Source: CAYSIX01 sp964431205
Lineage (GTDB): Bacteria > Planctomycetota > Phycisphaerae > Phycisphaerales > Phycisphaeraceae
Length of the DNA: 32,506 nucleotides
Reading direction: 5' to 3'
Assembly: GCA_964431205.1 (NCBI GenBank)
Contig: CAYSIX010000009.1
Span: 1-32,506 of the forward strand
The first letter of the stretch is position 1. Every line of letters starts with the position of its first letter. Shown one piece after another: positions 1-8,753 of the stretch. The position numbers and the translations under genes are program-made. The notes beneath the pieces are model-generated. The model saw only the letters and a program-made list of their open reading frames with translations, made no database searches and was not told where the DNA came from.

Positions 1-106
1 ACACCCCGGGCCGACGCGTCCCGCGCCGGCCCGCTTCCCATCCATTCGTCGCCGCCCCACCCCGTCGATGCAGCGCCCGCGACCGACGGCCCCCGTCGCT
101 CGTCGC

Positions 107-943
107 TCAGAGCACCACCTGCACCAGCAGCATCAGGCAGAACCCGCCGGTGAACGCCCAGGCGATCCGCGTCGGCCGCTCGTCGTGCAACGCCTCGGGG
201 ATCAGCTCCAGCACGATCAGGAAGATCATCGCGCCGGCGGCGAAGCCCATCAGCAGCGGCATCAGCGGCTGGAAGAACCAGGCCAGCAGCACCGCGGGGA
301 TCGCCGCCAGCGGCTGCGGCAGGCTGGTGAACACCGCCGCCCCGAAGCAGCGCCACAGGCTCACCCCGGCGCTGCGCAGCGGGATGCCCACCGCCAGGCC
401 CTCGGGGATGTTGTGAATCGCGATCGCCAGCGCCAGCGTCGGGCCCAGGTTCGCCCCGAGCTCGCCCACCGCGTCCGACGTGTACCCCACGCCCACCGCC
501 ACGCCCTCGGGGATGCTGTGCACCGTCATCGCCAGGAACACCAGCAGGCCGATGCGCCCGCCCCAGGCGGCGAACGGCGCCGCCGCGGCCAGGCCCGCGA
601 CCGGATTCGAGCTCGCGTTCGAACCGCCCGCCCGCGCGTCCCGCCGACGCTCCCAGTTCGCCAGCCGACCCTCCGTCGCCGACAGAAACCACGCCCCCAG
701 CAGGATCCCGGCCAGGATTGGCACGATGCTCCGCAGCGACCAGCTCCCGCCCCCCATGTTCAGCCCCGGCAGAATCAGGTTGTACACCGACGCGGCGAAC
801 ATCAGACCGCCCGCCACCGCGTATCCCAGGCCCCGGTGACGCGCCGGGTCCAGACGACGGATCAGCAGCGGCAACACCCCCAGCCCGCACGCCAGGCTCG
901 CCAGCAACCCCGCGACCACCGCCTCGAGCAGCACACGACCCAT
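107..943 (-). CDS. ZIP-family divalent metal transporter
   Basis: A 278-residue polytopic membrane protein of the ZIP (ZupT/GufA-like) family, which moves Zn, Fe or Mn ions into the cytoplasm. The sequence has about eight hydrophobic segments and the paired metal-site motifs of the family: HSIPEG at residues 142-147 and HNIPEG at 177-182, with ELIPEA at 246-251. The central stretch (about 96-115), rich in Arg, Asn and Ser, fits the variable cytoplasmic loop between helices 3 and 4. The histidine-rich loop seen in some ZIPs is absent. Length is normal for the family. It is divergent from the YjbQ-family gene, 134 bp away, and no operon partner is visible. Metal specificity cannot be read from sequence. 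Confidence 0.93.
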   Translation of the reverse strand: MGRVLLEAVVAGLLASLACGLGVLPLLIRRLDPARHRGLGYAVAGGLMFAASVYNLILPGLNMGGGSWSLRSIVPILAGILLGAWFLSATEGRLANWERRRDARAGGSNASSNPVAGLAAAAPFAAWGGRIGLLVFLAMTVHSIPEGVAVGVGYTSDAVGELGANLGPTLALAIAIHNIPEGLAVGIPLRSAGVSLWRCFGAAVFTSLPQPLAAIPAVLLAWFFQPLMPLLMGFAAGAMIFLIVLELIPEALHDERPTRIAWAFTGGFCLMLLVQVVL

Positions 944-1077
944 GGCCCGAGCATAGCGACGTCCCCGCGACGCGACCCGTCCACGCCCTCACGCGCCGCC
1001 CCTTGGGTTACGATGCCGGTGCGTTCAACAACGGTTTGCGAGTGACCACGAGCGATCACGGCACGCGAGGCACGACC

Positions 1078-1497
1078 ATGAAACACCTGCGCGAAGAGCT
1101 CTGGTTCGAGACGTCCACCCGACGCGATTACATCAACATCACCCCGACGGTCGAGAAGCTGGTCCAGCGCAGCGGCGTCGAGCACGGCCTGTGCCTGGTC
1201 AACGCCATGCACATCACCGCCAGCGTGTACATCAACGACGCCGAGTCCGGCCTGCTTCAGGACTACGACGACTGGCTCGAGCAGCTCGCCCCGCACGAGC
1301 CGATCAGCCGGTACCGTCACAACCAGACGGGCGAAGACAACGGCGATGCGCACCTGAAGCGCCAGATCATGGGCCGCGAGGTCGTCGTCGCGATCACCGA
1401 CGGCAAGCTCGACTTCGGCCCGTGGGAGCAGATCTTCTACGCCGAGTTCGACGGCCGCCGCCGCAAGCGCGTCCTGGTCAAGATCATCGGGGAGTAG
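1078..1497 (+). CDS. YjbQ-family (UPF0047) protein
   Basis: A 139-residue single-domain protein of the YjbQ/UPF0047 family, small trimeric beta-rich proteins often annotated as secondary thiamine-phosphate synthase from weak complementation data; the physiological role is unsettled. The family pattern is clear: an N-terminal strand followed by DYINITP, the segment NAMHITASVYIND, then HNQTGEDNGDAHLKRQIMGRE with conserved His, Asn and Asp-x-His residues, and a C-terminal GPWEQIFYAEFDG strand. The ATG at 1078 was chosen because homology starts at MKHLREELW; the frame stays open for 120 codons upstream, but that part is low-complexity Arg/Pro/Thr sequence. The 3' end overlaps the convergent subtilase-like gene by 14 bp. 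Confidence 0.92.
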   Translation: MKHLREELWFETSTRRDYINITPTVEKLVQRSGVEHGLCLVNAMHITASVYINDAESGLLQDYDDWLEQLAPHEPISRYRHNQTGEDNGDAHLKRQIMGREVVVAITDGKLDFGPWEQIFYAEFDGRRRKRVLVKIIGE

Positions 1498-3157
1498 GCG
1501 ACCGGCCGGCCGCGTCGCTCGGCGCGGCCGCGTCGCTTGCGCCCGGCGCGGTCGTCGCGTCCGCGTTGTTCGAGCTCGCCTCCGTGTCGCTGGGTCGTTC
1601 GATCAGCCACGCCAACGCGTAGTCCCACGCCTCGTCCAGCCCGTCGTCCCGCCGCGTCACTTCCAGGACGTATCGGCCCGGCTCCAACGCCGGCAGGTGC
1701 AGCAGCTCCACGTTGTCGATTTCACTGGCGCTTTCGGCCGCCACGTGACGCCGCCCCGCCTCGTCGAGCTGGATCAGCCGCAGATCCAGGTTTGCCAGTC
1801 GCGGCATGTCCAGCCACAGCCGCCGACCGTCCACCGGGCTCGTGCCCGTGCGCCCGTCGATGCGGCGGTGCCAGGTCAACACCGCCTGCGTCGGGCCGAG
1901 CGGTTCGAGCGTCTCAAAGCGGTACCGCGCCGTCTCGCCGACCCCGATCGTCGCGAAGTCCCAGCCGGCCCGCCGCGACAGCCGCCCCGCCGCCTCGCGA
2001 CCCGCCTGCATCACCAGCAGGGATCGGTCGATGTTCAGCACGCCCGCGCCCAGAAACTCATCGAGCGGTCGGCCCGGCTCGGGCCGCCAGCCCGCACCGC
2101 GCACGGCACCGGCCAGCAGCGCCGCCTTGACCACCTCGGCACGCGACGCGAGGCGGCCCGACCCGCGCCCCGCGCTCGACGACTCGGCGCCGTTCCCGCC
2201 CGCGCCGCCGCCGCCGCTCGCCTCGCTCTCAGGCGCTTGCGCCAGGCGCGGCGTGTCGAGCGTGTCGGCGGCCTCGAGCAGAATCGCGCACGCGCCGGTG
2301 ACCATCGGCGTGGTGAAGCTGGTCAGGCCGCGCGGCCCGACGATGTCCGGCTTGCAGCGGCCCGGCTCCTCGATGCGCGTGTACCCGCCGGAGGACGCGC
2401 CGCCGTTTTTCGCCGTGCCCACGGCGATGACGTTGTACGCCGAGGCGAGCAGCTCGGGGACGCTGGAGTTCGAGCCGTTGTCCACGCCGACGCACATGAC
2501 CACGTCGTAGGCGTCGATGGCGTAGTCGACGCGGCGGAGGACGTTGGTGGCGTAGGGGGCCGAGCGGCCGATCCAGGAGTGGTTGAAGAGGCGCGGGGCG
2601 TCGCGGGCCGGGGGCTGAGCCTGGCCGAGCTTGAGGTAACCGTCGGTGAGCCAGTCATCGGACTGGAAGCAGTGGACGACGCGGACGCCGGTGGCCAGCC
2701 CGCCGGAGCCGTAGGCGAGCCGTGCGGTGGCGGTGGCGTGGCCGAACTTGTCGGACGGGCCGGATCGGGCGAGGAACCGGACGCGTCGGAACGAGCCCTG
2801 CTCGGCGTCGGGCAGGTACGGGCCCTTGCCGCCCTCGACGTGGCCGACGACGACGTCGCGGCCGACGGGCATGTCCCGCCCGAGGCGTTCGAAGGCGGCC
2901 TGCCAGCCGGTGAGCCGGCGGTCGGAGGGCCGCGGCGCGGATCGCGACCGCGAGGCGTCGTCGTCAGGCGGTTCGGTTTCGGGGGGTTCGGTCTCGACGG
3001 CTTGTCGGTCGGGCGGAGCGGCGTCGGGCGTCGCTGCGCGATCCTGCGCGGTGGTGCGCGTCGGGCCCACGGACAGCGCCAGCACGGACATCGCCGCGAG
3101 GATCGCGAGCCCAGGCATGAGGCGGGGGCGTGTGGCTTGTCGGGCCGTTTGAAGCAT
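1484..3157 (-). CDS. secreted subtilase-like (S8) protein with Glu at the Asp position
   Basis: A 557-residue exported protein with a signal peptide (about residues 1-37), an acidic/Pro-rich linker (40-78) and a subtilisin-like core (about 95-300). Seen in the core: GHATATA with candidate catalytic His140, FNHSWIG with candidate oxyanion Asn192, and TSFTTPMVTG with candidate nucleophile Ser280. Where S8 enzymes have the Asp motif (V-x-D-T-G), this protein reads VGHVEGG, giving Glu108. A Gly/Ser-rich loop (313-333) interrupts the region after the Ser motif, and a beta-rich C-terminal domain (about 395-520) resembles the P/pre-peptidase-type domains attached to secreted proteases. It may be an active Ser-His-Glu variant or a non-catalytic relative. 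The last 14 bp overlap the convergent YjbQ-family gene. Its substrate is unknown. Confidence 0.8.
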   Translation of the reverse strand: MLQTARQATRPRLMPGLAILAAMSVLALSVGPTRTTAQDRAATPDAAPPDRQAVETEPPETEPPDDDASRSRSAPRPSDRRLTGWQAAFERLGRDMPVGRDVVVGHVEGGKGPYLPDAEQGSFRRVRFLARSGPSDKFGHATATARLAYGSGGLATGVRVVHCFQSDDWLTDGYLKLGQAQPPARDAPRLFNHSWIGRSAPYATNVLRRVDYAIDAYDVVMCVGVDNGSNSSVPELLASAYNVIAVGTAKNGGASSGGYTRIEEPGRCKPDIVGPRGLTSFTTPMVTGACAILLEAADTLDTPRLAQAPESEASGGGGAGGNGAESSSAGRGSGRLASRAEVVKAALLAGAVRGAGWRPEPGRPLDEFLGAGVLNIDRSLLVMQAGREAAGRLSRRAGWDFATIGVGETARYRFETLEPLGPTQAVLTWHRRIDGRTGTSPVDGRRLWLDMPRLANLDLRLIQLDEAGRRHVAAESASEIDNVELLHLPALEPGRYVLEVTRRDDGLDEAWDYALAWLIERPSDTEASSNNADATTAPGASDAAAPSDAAGRSPTPR

Positions 3158-3185
3158 GAGCGATTGTAGGGGCGTGGCCAGGGCG

Positions 3186-4673
3186 TCAGCCTCCGCCGTA
3201 GGCCGCGATCAGCACGACCCCGACCATCAGCGCGCCGATCAGCCACGTGACGCGATCGGTCAGGGCGAAGAACACCGGGTCGTCGATCAGGTCGCCGCGA
3301 TAGGCCAGCAGCCACAGCCGGGTGATCCAGTAGACTAACAGCGGCACGACCAGCCAAAGCGACTGCGGCAGCCCGTTCTTGTACAGCTCGAGCATCTGCT
3401 CGCTGTTGATGTACAGGCAGAACACGAGCACGGCCAGGTACCCGCTGACGAGCCCGGCGCTGCCGATCAGCGAAAGGTCCTCCACGCGGTACCCGCGCCC
3501 CAGCGCGGCGTCGCCGTGCGCCGTCTGGACCCCCTTCAGCTCGGCGTGCCGCTTGCCGAACGCGAGGCTCAGGAAGATGAACAGCGCGAACGCCAGCAGC
3601 CAAGGCGAGGGCGGCACGTCCGTCGCCACCCCGCCGGCGATGATCCGCAGCACGTACAGCCCCGCCAGCAGCAGCACGTCCAGCACCGCCTGACCCTTGG
3701 CCCACAGCGAGTACACCCCCGCCAGCAGCAGGTACGCCAGCACGTCCTCGGCAAAACCCGGCGGCAGCGGCGGCGCCAGCGACAACGCCGCCGCGCCGAC
3801 CAGCAGCGCCGCGATCAGCGCCAGCCCGTTGGGCACCGTCAGCCGGCCCGACGCGAACGGCCGACGACGCTTGCTCGGGTGCGAACGGTCCGCCGCCATG
3901 TCGAACAGGTCGTTGAGCACGTACACCGCCGACGACGCCAGGCAGAACGCCGCGATCGCCAGCAGCAGCGGCGGCCAGCGGTCGGCGTCGCCGAAGCGCA
4001 GCCCCACGAACAGCGGCACCGCCAGCAGCAGGTTCTTCACCCACTGGTGCGGCCGCATCGCCCGCCACATCGCCGCCGCCTTCGAACGCGACGGCTCGTC
4101 ACGCTCGAACACCCGACCCACGTTCCCCGCCGCCATCGCCCGCTCACGCACCCGCGGCGAGGGGCTGACCAGATAAGCCGTGTGCGCCTCGGCCCAGATC
4201 GGCAGGTCCCGGTGCGAGTCGCCCATGTAGTCGAACGCGTCCGTGTTCCGCCATTGACGCATCGCCCGCGTCTTGGCCTCGCTGCGCAGGTTCTCGACAC
4301 GGTCGGTGGCGATCACGTCGTCGAACAGCCCGTCGAGGTGCTCGTACACCGCCCGGGCCATCTGCATGTCCGACGCCGTGGCCAGCACCACCGGCCGGCC
4401 CTCCGCCTTCTGCTCACGGATGAACGCCAGCACGTCCTCGCGGAACGGCAGCTCCTGCATGTTCAGCCGACCGTGCGACGCCACGTGCCACTTGAGCATC
4501 GGGATGCCCCGCATCGCCCAGATCGGCAGCATCAGCAGCAGCCACGGCCTCGACCGCGCGATCTGCAGGATCGACTCCCACATCGTGTCGGTCGCGACCA
4601 GCGTCGCGTCCAGGTCCACGAACAGAGGACGGGCGGACGGCGGGGCGGATTGGTCCTCGGCGGCGTGCGTCAT
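3186..4673 (-). CDS. HAD phosphatase-UbiA prenyltransferase fusion
   Basis: A 495-residue two-domain protein. Residues 17-190 form a HAD-superfamily domain: DLDAT at 20-24 with nucleophile Asp20 and acid/base Asp22, LATAS at motif II (about 97-101), and GDSHRD at 151-156. Residues 200-495 form a UbiA-type integral membrane domain with NDxxDxxxD at 254-262, which binds Mg-diphosphate of the substrate, followed by a basic stretch, and about nine membrane segments. The closest known functional type I can name is decaprenyl-phosphate phosphoribosyltransferase and its kin, which transfer phosphoribose to a polyprenyl phosphate; a fused HAD could then remove the 5-phosphate. That coupling is inference. 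It is divergent from a GT87-like glycosyltransferase that would use polyprenyl-linked sugars. Confidence 0.88.
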   Translation of the reverse strand: MTHAAEDQSAPPSARPLFVDLDATLVATDTMWESILQIARSRPWLLLMLPIWAMRGIPMLKWHVASHGRLNMQELPFREDVLAFIREQKAEGRPVVLATASDMQMARAVYEHLDGLFDDVIATDRVENLRSEAKTRAMRQWRNTDAFDYMGDSHRDLPIWAEAHTAYLVSPSPRVRERAMAAGNVGRVFERDEPSRSKAAAMWRAMRPHQWVKNLLLAVPLFVGLRFGDADRWPPLLLAIAAFCLASSAVYVLNDLFDMAADRSHPSKRRRPFASGRLTVPNGLALIAALLVGAAALSLAPPLPPGFAEDVLAYLLLAGVYSLWAKGQAVLDVLLLAGLYVLRIIAGGVATDVPPSPWLLAFALFIFLSLAFGKRHAELKGVQTAHGDAALGRGYRVEDLSLIGSAGLVSGYLAVLVFCLYINSEQMLELYKNGLPQSLWLVVPLLVYWITRLWLLAYRGDLIDDPVFFALTDRVTWLIGALMVGVVLIAAYGGG

Positions 4674-4745
4674 CAGGGGCCGTTACTGTATCGTCGGCGT
4701 CGCCCGCTGCACGACTCGACCGTCCCGCAAGCGCCCGGCCGGACC

Positions 4746-6038
4746 ATGCCCGACACGAACGCTCCACGCTGGGTTCGACCGCTGCTGACGCTGCTGCTCG
4801 TGGCGTCGGCGTTGCTGCTGCTGGTTCGCGGGCCGGTGCGTGCCCCGGACCGCTCGTTCGACTTCGGGCTGGTGTACATCGCGACGCGGGCCTGGCTTCA
4901 GGGCGAGAACCCCTACCGTTACGAGTCGCTGCTGCGGACCTGGCAGGCCGCGCCCGGCGTGCCCGAGGAGGATTGGACGCCCGACCGGCTGTTCGCGGTG
5001 TACCCGCCCTCGACGTTCGTGGTGATGGCGCCGTGGGCGGCGATGCCGTACCCGGCGGCGAAGGTGGGCTGGGCGGTGTTCAACGCGGCCCTGGTGCCGG
5101 CGTTGATCCTGGCCGCGGTAGCGCTGGCCGGGCTTTCGTGGCGGGACCCGCGAGCGCTGGTGCTGGCGATCGGGGTGTGCCTGCTCGCGCCGTTGCAGAC
5201 GGGGTTCGCGGTGGGTCAGGTGGCGTTGATGGCGACGACGCTGATCGTCGCGGCGCTGGCGGCCGAGCGTGTGGGTCGATGGCCGGCCGCGGCGGTGGCG
5301 CTGGGGCTGGCCACGGCGTTGAAGCCGCAGATGGGCCTGGTGTTCGTGGGGTACCTGATCTGGCGGCTGCGTGGCCGGGCCGCCGCCGGGGCCTTGGGCG
5401 CGGCGGGGCTTTGCCTGCTGCTCGGCGTCTGGCAGCTTCAGCGAGGCGGGCACGACTGGCTGAACGACATGCGGGCGGCGTTGCACGCGTTCACGACGAC
5501 CGGGCCGGGCGACCCCACGCCGGCGAACCCCAACGGCTGGCAACTGATCAACCTGCACCACCCGCTGCACCAGCTCGGCCTGGGGCGCGACGCCGCCGGG
5601 CTGGTCACGTGGGCCGTCGTGGGCGCAGCGGGCGTGAGCTCGTTGCTGCTCGCCACACGCCGACGACACCGCTGCCACGAGCTGGCGTTTCTGGGCTGCA
5701 TCGCGACGCTGAGCCTGCTGCTGGTCTATCACCGGCTGTACGACGCGGCACTTTTGGTTCTGCCGTGGGCGTGGGTGGTGCGGTGCGCCGATCTTCGCCG
5801 CGTCGGGTTGGGCTGGGTGACGGCGGCGACGCTGCTGGCGTTCGTGGTCTCGGGGCCGGCCGCGTTGAACCAGCTCGTGGTGCGCGGCTACGTCGGCGAG
5901 GCGGTGGCCGAGACGTGGTGGTGGCGCCTGGTGCTGATGCCGCACCACGTCTGGGCGTTGTGCGTGCTCGCCGGGGCGATGCTGCTCGCCCAGCGGCGGG
6001 CGGATCGTGACGAGCCGGCCGCGCCGGGCCAAGCCTGA
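4746..6038 (+). CDS. GT87-like (DUF2029) integral membrane glycosyltransferase
   Basis: A 430-residue polytopic protein of the GT-C fold, resembling the GT87/DUF2029 family of polyprenyl-phosphate-sugar-dependent mannosyl/arabinosyl transferases. Seen: an N-terminal helix followed by an extracytoplasmic loop with DFGLVYIATRAWLQGENPY (the acidic residue early in the loop is the usual catalytic site of this fold), then VYPPSTFVVMAPWAAMP, GFAVGQVALM and TALKPQMGLVF, all typical of the family, and 9-11 hydrophobic segments. The ATG at 4746 is chosen because the protein begins there with a normal hydrophobic N-terminus; the frame is open far upstream only as antisense of the UbiA gene. Its stop overlaps the most upstream possible start of the GH30 gene, but that gene's real start is at 6100. 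Confidence 0.85.
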   Translation: MPDTNAPRWVRPLLTLLLVASALLLLVRGPVRAPDRSFDFGLVYIATRAWLQGENPYRYESLLRTWQAAPGVPEEDWTPDRLFAVYPPSTFVVMAPWAAMPYPAAKVGWAVFNAALVPALILAAVALAGLSWRDPRALVLAIGVCLLAPLQTGFAVGQVALMATTLIVAALAAERVGRWPAAAVALGLATALKPQMGLVFVGYLIWRLRGRAAAGALGAAGLCLLLGVWQLQRGGHDWLNDMRAALHAFTTTGPGDPTPANPNGWQLINLHHPLHQLGLGRDAAGLVTWAVVGAAGVSSLLLATRRRHRCHELAFLGCIATLSLLLVYHRLYDAALLVLPWAWVVRCADLRRVGLGWVTAATLLAFVVSGPAALNQLVVRGYVGEAVAETWWWRLVLMPHHVWALCVLAGAMLLAQRRADRDEPAAPGQA

Positions 6039-6099
6039 CGCGGGCAGGCGCCCGGCGATACACTGGTCCGCGGAGGCATGTTCTTTTCGGGAGTGGCCC

Positions 6100-7536
6100 A
6101 TGATGAAGGTGATGCGAAGCGTGATGCGCGCCCTGACGGCGTGCGCGATCCTCGTGACCGGCTGCGGTGAGTCCGACGCCCAGCCGATCACGATCGACCC
6201 GGACACGCGTTATCAGACGATCGAGGGCTTCGGCACGTGCCTCGTGAGCTGGGTGGACGAGATGGCGGCGCTGTACCGCACCGAGGCGTTCCAGCGCGTC
6301 TACGTCGAGGACCTGGGGTTCAACATGCTCCGCGTCAGCGTCTGGGGCCCGGTGATGCCCGAGCCGGTCGAGGACTGGCGCGAGATCCGCTACGAAGACT
6401 TCGACCTCAGCGGCTTCGCCCGCCGGGCGCAGGTATTCCTCGACTTCGGCGCCGCGATCAAGCGGCTGAACCCACAGGTGAAGATCATCGGCAGCGTCTG
6501 GACGCCCCCGCCGTGGATGAAGGTCGACGGCACGTGGAACGACGAGTCGTCGGGCGCGATCCACGGCGACCGCTACGTCCGCGACGGCCGGGAGTTTCGC
6601 AACCGCGTCAAGCCGCAGTACTACCCGCACTTCGCCATGTGGATGGTGGAGATGGCGAAGATGCACGCCGCGGCCGGCGCCCCGTTCGACGCGTTGAGCC
6701 CCGGCAACGAGGTGATGTTCACGCAGACGTTCGGGAGCTGCGTGTGGACCGCCGAGGACTACGCGACGATCGTCCGCACGCTGGGCGAGATGCTCGAGCG
6801 CGAGGGCCTGGGCCACATCCGCATCTTCGGGCCCGAGACGATGACCGGGCACAACTGGTCGCTGGCGAACCCGCTGTACATCGAGAAGCTGATGAGCGAT
6901 CCGGCGGTGGCCCGACACTTCGACGTCTTCGCGACGCACGGCTACACCGACGGCTTCGAGGCCGACGGGTCGAAACACTCCGCCGTCGAGTTCCGCGAGC
7001 TGATCAAGGCGTACGGCCGGCCTTACTGGATGACCGAGGGCGGCACGGGCGACCACGACTGGCCCGCGCCGGTGACCCGCGGCGTCGCGACGATGGTCCA
7101 CAACTCGTTCGTCGGCGGCCACGCCTCGGCGTTCGTCCCCTGGCAGGTCGCCGGCCGGCGCCCCACCGAGCACAACCTCATGGTCATGGACCGCATGACC
7201 CCCAAGACCCACGCGATGCGGCACTTCTCGAAGTTCATACGGCCGGGCGCGGTGCGCGTCGCCGCCGACCCGGCGTACGGCGACGTCCTGGCCAGCGCTT
7301 ACCTTCACGACGGCGACGCGACGCTGACGGTCGTGCTGATCAACCCGCACGACGCGCCGCGGTCGGTGACGCTGGGGGTGCCGGCCACGAGCGGGATCGA
7401 TTCGTTCGCGGTCACGCGGACGAGCGCGGCCGAATCGTTCGCGGCGGTCGATCCCGTGGCGATCGAGAGTGGGCGTGCGGAGCTGACGATGCCGGCGCAC
7501 AGCATCGCGACGCTGGTCGGGCGGATGGCGCGGTAA
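6100..7536 (+). CDS. GH30-family glycoside hydrolase, lipoprotein
   Basis: A 478-residue exported enzyme of glycoside hydrolase family 30 (clan GH-A; the family includes glucosylceramidases, beta-1,6-glucanases and xylanases). A lipoprotein signal ends in LVTGC with lipidated Cys22. The (beta/alpha)8 barrel starts at YQTIEGFGTCLVSW; SPGNEV carries the acid/base Glu204 and YWMTEGG the nucleophile Glu313; WTPPPWMK is the family's barrel motif. The C-terminal beta domain (about 395-478) is the usual side domain. The start was set at the ATG at 6100 (a second ATG follows at 6103), which gives a proper lipobox signal and has a GGGAG box 7-11 bases upstream. Anchoring by lipid suggests action at the cell surface on plant or algal polysaccharide; the substrate cannot be fixed from sequence. 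Confidence 0.9.
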   Translation: MMKVMRSVMRALTACAILVTGCGESDAQPITIDPDTRYQTIEGFGTCLVSWVDEMAALYRTEAFQRVYVEDLGFNMLRVSVWGPVMPEPVEDWREIRYEDFDLSGFARRAQVFLDFGAAIKRLNPQVKIIGSVWTPPPWMKVDGTWNDESSGAIHGDRYVRDGREFRNRVKPQYYPHFAMWMVEMAKMHAAAGAPFDALSPGNEVMFTQTFGSCVWTAEDYATIVRTLGEMLEREGLGHIRIFGPETMTGHNWSLANPLYIEKLMSDPAVARHFDVFATHGYTDGFEADGSKHSAVEFRELIKAYGRPYWMTEGGTGDHDWPAPVTRGVATMVHNSFVGGHASAFVPWQVAGRRPTEHNLMVMDRMTPKTHAMRHFSKFIRPGAVRVAADPAYGDVLASAYLHDGDATLTVVLINPHDAPRSVTLGVPATSGIDSFAVTRTSAAESFAAVDPVAIESGRAELTMPAHSIATLVGRMAR

Positions 7537-7573
7537 GGGGCGCGGGTGGGGGCGCGGGGCGTGCAGAAAGAAA

Positions 7574-7600
7574 GCCCGCCTCGCTAATAGCGAGGCGGGC
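7574..7600 (-). terminator. intrinsic terminator, mainly for the superoxide dismutase gene
   Basis: A perfect 12-bp stem (7574-7585 with 7589-7600, loop AAT). Read on the minus strand it is followed by TTTCTTTCT, so it best serves the minus-strand superoxide dismutase gene ending at 7642. It also lies 38 bp after the GH30 stop, in a convergent gap, so it may stop both transcripts, although no T tract follows on the plus strand. Confidence 0.85.
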
Positions 7601-7641
7601 CATGGGCATCACTCAAGCGTGTCCGGATCGATTCCGCGCGT

Positions 7642-8271
7642 TCACTTGGCGGCGGCGTAGTTCTTGGCGACCTGATCCCAGTTGACCACGTCCCACCACG
7701 CGGAGATGTAGTCCGGCCGGCGGTTCTGGTACTTGAGGTAGTAGGCGTGCTCCCAGACGTCGAGGCCGAGGATCGGCTTGCACGGGCAGTCGACGTAGTC
7801 CTTACCCATCAGCGGGCTGTCCTGGTTGGGGGTGGAGCAGACGCAGAGCTTGCCGTCGCGGACGCCCAGCCAGGCCCACCCGGAGCCGAAGCGGCCCGCC
7901 GCCGCGGCGCTGAACTGCTCCTTGAACTTGTCGAAACCGCCCAGGTCCTTGTCGATGGCGCTGGCCAGCTCGCCCGACGGGGTCCCCCCGCCGCCCTTGC
8001 CGTTGGGGGCCAGGCACGGCCAGAAGAGGCTGTGATTGGCGTGACCGCCGCCGTTGTTCCGCACCGCCGTGCGCTTGTCGGCCGGGATCTTGCCCAGGTC
8101 CGCGATCAGCGCGTTGACGTCGTCGGGCACGCTGAGGCCCGAGACGGCGTCGTTCAGCTTGGTCACGTAGCCGTTGTGGTGCTTGCCGTGATGGATCTCC
8201 ATCGTCTTGGCATCGATGACCGGCTCGAGGGCGTCGTGGGGGTAAGGCAGGTCGGGCAGCTTGAAAGCCAT
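7642..8271 (-). CDS. sodA: superoxide dismutase, Fe/Mn family (Mn-like)
   Basis: A 209-residue cytoplasmic enzyme converting superoxide to hydrogen peroxide and oxygen. Metal ligands are visible: His27 (in EIHHGKHH), His80 (GGHANHSLFW), Asp171 and His175 (DVWEHAYY). The second-sphere Gln150 in NQDSPLM and the glycine-rich GGGHANH are the pattern of Mn-type rather than Fe-type enzymes, so I call it Mn or cambialistic. A Gly-rich insert (92-99) and four Cys at 86, 143, 145 and 162-164 are somewhat unusual. The ATG at 8271 has GGAG eight bases upstream on the minus strand, and homology begins here; the open frame further upstream is low complexity. No signal peptide. A plausible promoter lies at 8424-8451. 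Confidence 0.96.
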   Translation of the reverse strand: MAFKLPDLPYPHDALEPVIDAKTMEIHHGKHHNGYVTKLNDAVSGLSVPDDVNALIADLGKIPADKRTAVRNNGGGHANHSLFWPCLAPNGKGGGGTPSGELASAIDKDLGGFDKFKEQFSAAAAGRFGSGWAWLGVRDGKLCVCSTPNQDSPLMGKDYVDCPCKPILGLDVWEHAYYLKYQNRRPDYISAWWDVVNWDQVAKNYAAAK

Positions 8272-8423
8272 GAGGATCTCCCTGTTCTGGGCCCCGGCGG
8301 CGTCGCGAGCGGCCGCGCCGCCGCGCCGGGGCGATGCTCGTGTGAACTTGCCGGTTCGGGGTCCGTGTCGGCCTGCGCCGCGGCGCAAGCCCGAGACAAG
8401 CCCCTGACCGCTTCCGATGCGCT

Positions 8424-8451
8424 ACTCTAGGGGCGGCCAAGGGGGTGTCAA
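8424..8451 (-). promoter_or_regulatory. candidate sigma-70 promoter of superoxide dismutase gene
   Basis: On the minus strand TTGACA (8451-8446) and TAGAGT (8429-8424) are separated by 16 bp. The -35 box is a perfect consensus and the -10 box matches at four of six positions. It would give a GC-rich 5' leader of roughly 145 nt before the start codon at 8271. This is seen in sequence only. Confidence 0.5.
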
Positions 8452-8531
8452 GACAGGCACACGGCAGGCGGGGCGTCGCGCCGCGGGCATCGACCGGCGA
8501 GGCGGGTCCAGACGGGGGGGCAAAAAAATCA

Positions 8532-8561
8532 TTGACGCGGACACTATCTTTGAATTATTCT
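8532..8561 (+). promoter_or_regulatory. candidate promoter of the sigma factor gene
   Basis: TTGACG at 8532-8537 and TATTCT at 8556-8561 with an 18-bp spacer, within an A+T-rich patch (8521-8575) that stands out in this genome. It faces the sigma factor gene whose start is about 185 bp downstream. The remaining leader is G+C-rich with no clear secondary signal. Confidence 0.5.
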
Positions 8562-8753
8562 AACGTAACAATGAACCCGCGAGGCGGACTGCAGTAGTAA
8601 GTAGTGCCGGGTCGCCGACGGGCCAGCGCGTCACAACGAGGCCAGTTCCGCGACCCGTATAAGGCGGCGGGTCATCCATGCCGGCGTGAAGGGGTTTGCC
8701 GGTCGATCGGCCGCGACATCCAGGGCCCCGCGGGGGAGAGTGAGGTCGTTGTG

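Larger units (their letters stand above)
8272..8753. other. divergent intergenic region without a gene
   Basis: About 480 bp between the superoxide dismutase and sigma factor starts. It holds the two oppositely directed candidate promoters listed separately and a strikingly A+T-rich island at about 8521-8575. The 8272-8420 part is very GC-rich leader. I see no reading frame with coding character, no tRNA and no recognised riboswitch here. Confidence 0.6.

Noticed and set aside
1..106. Left-edge sequence before the ZIP gene's 3' end
   Set aside because: No gene, hairpin or repeat could be supported in these bases.
3516..4745. N-terminal 410-residue extension of the GT87-like gene
   Set aside because: It is wholly antisense to the HAD-UbiA gene; a hydrophobic N-terminus starts at the ATG at 4746.
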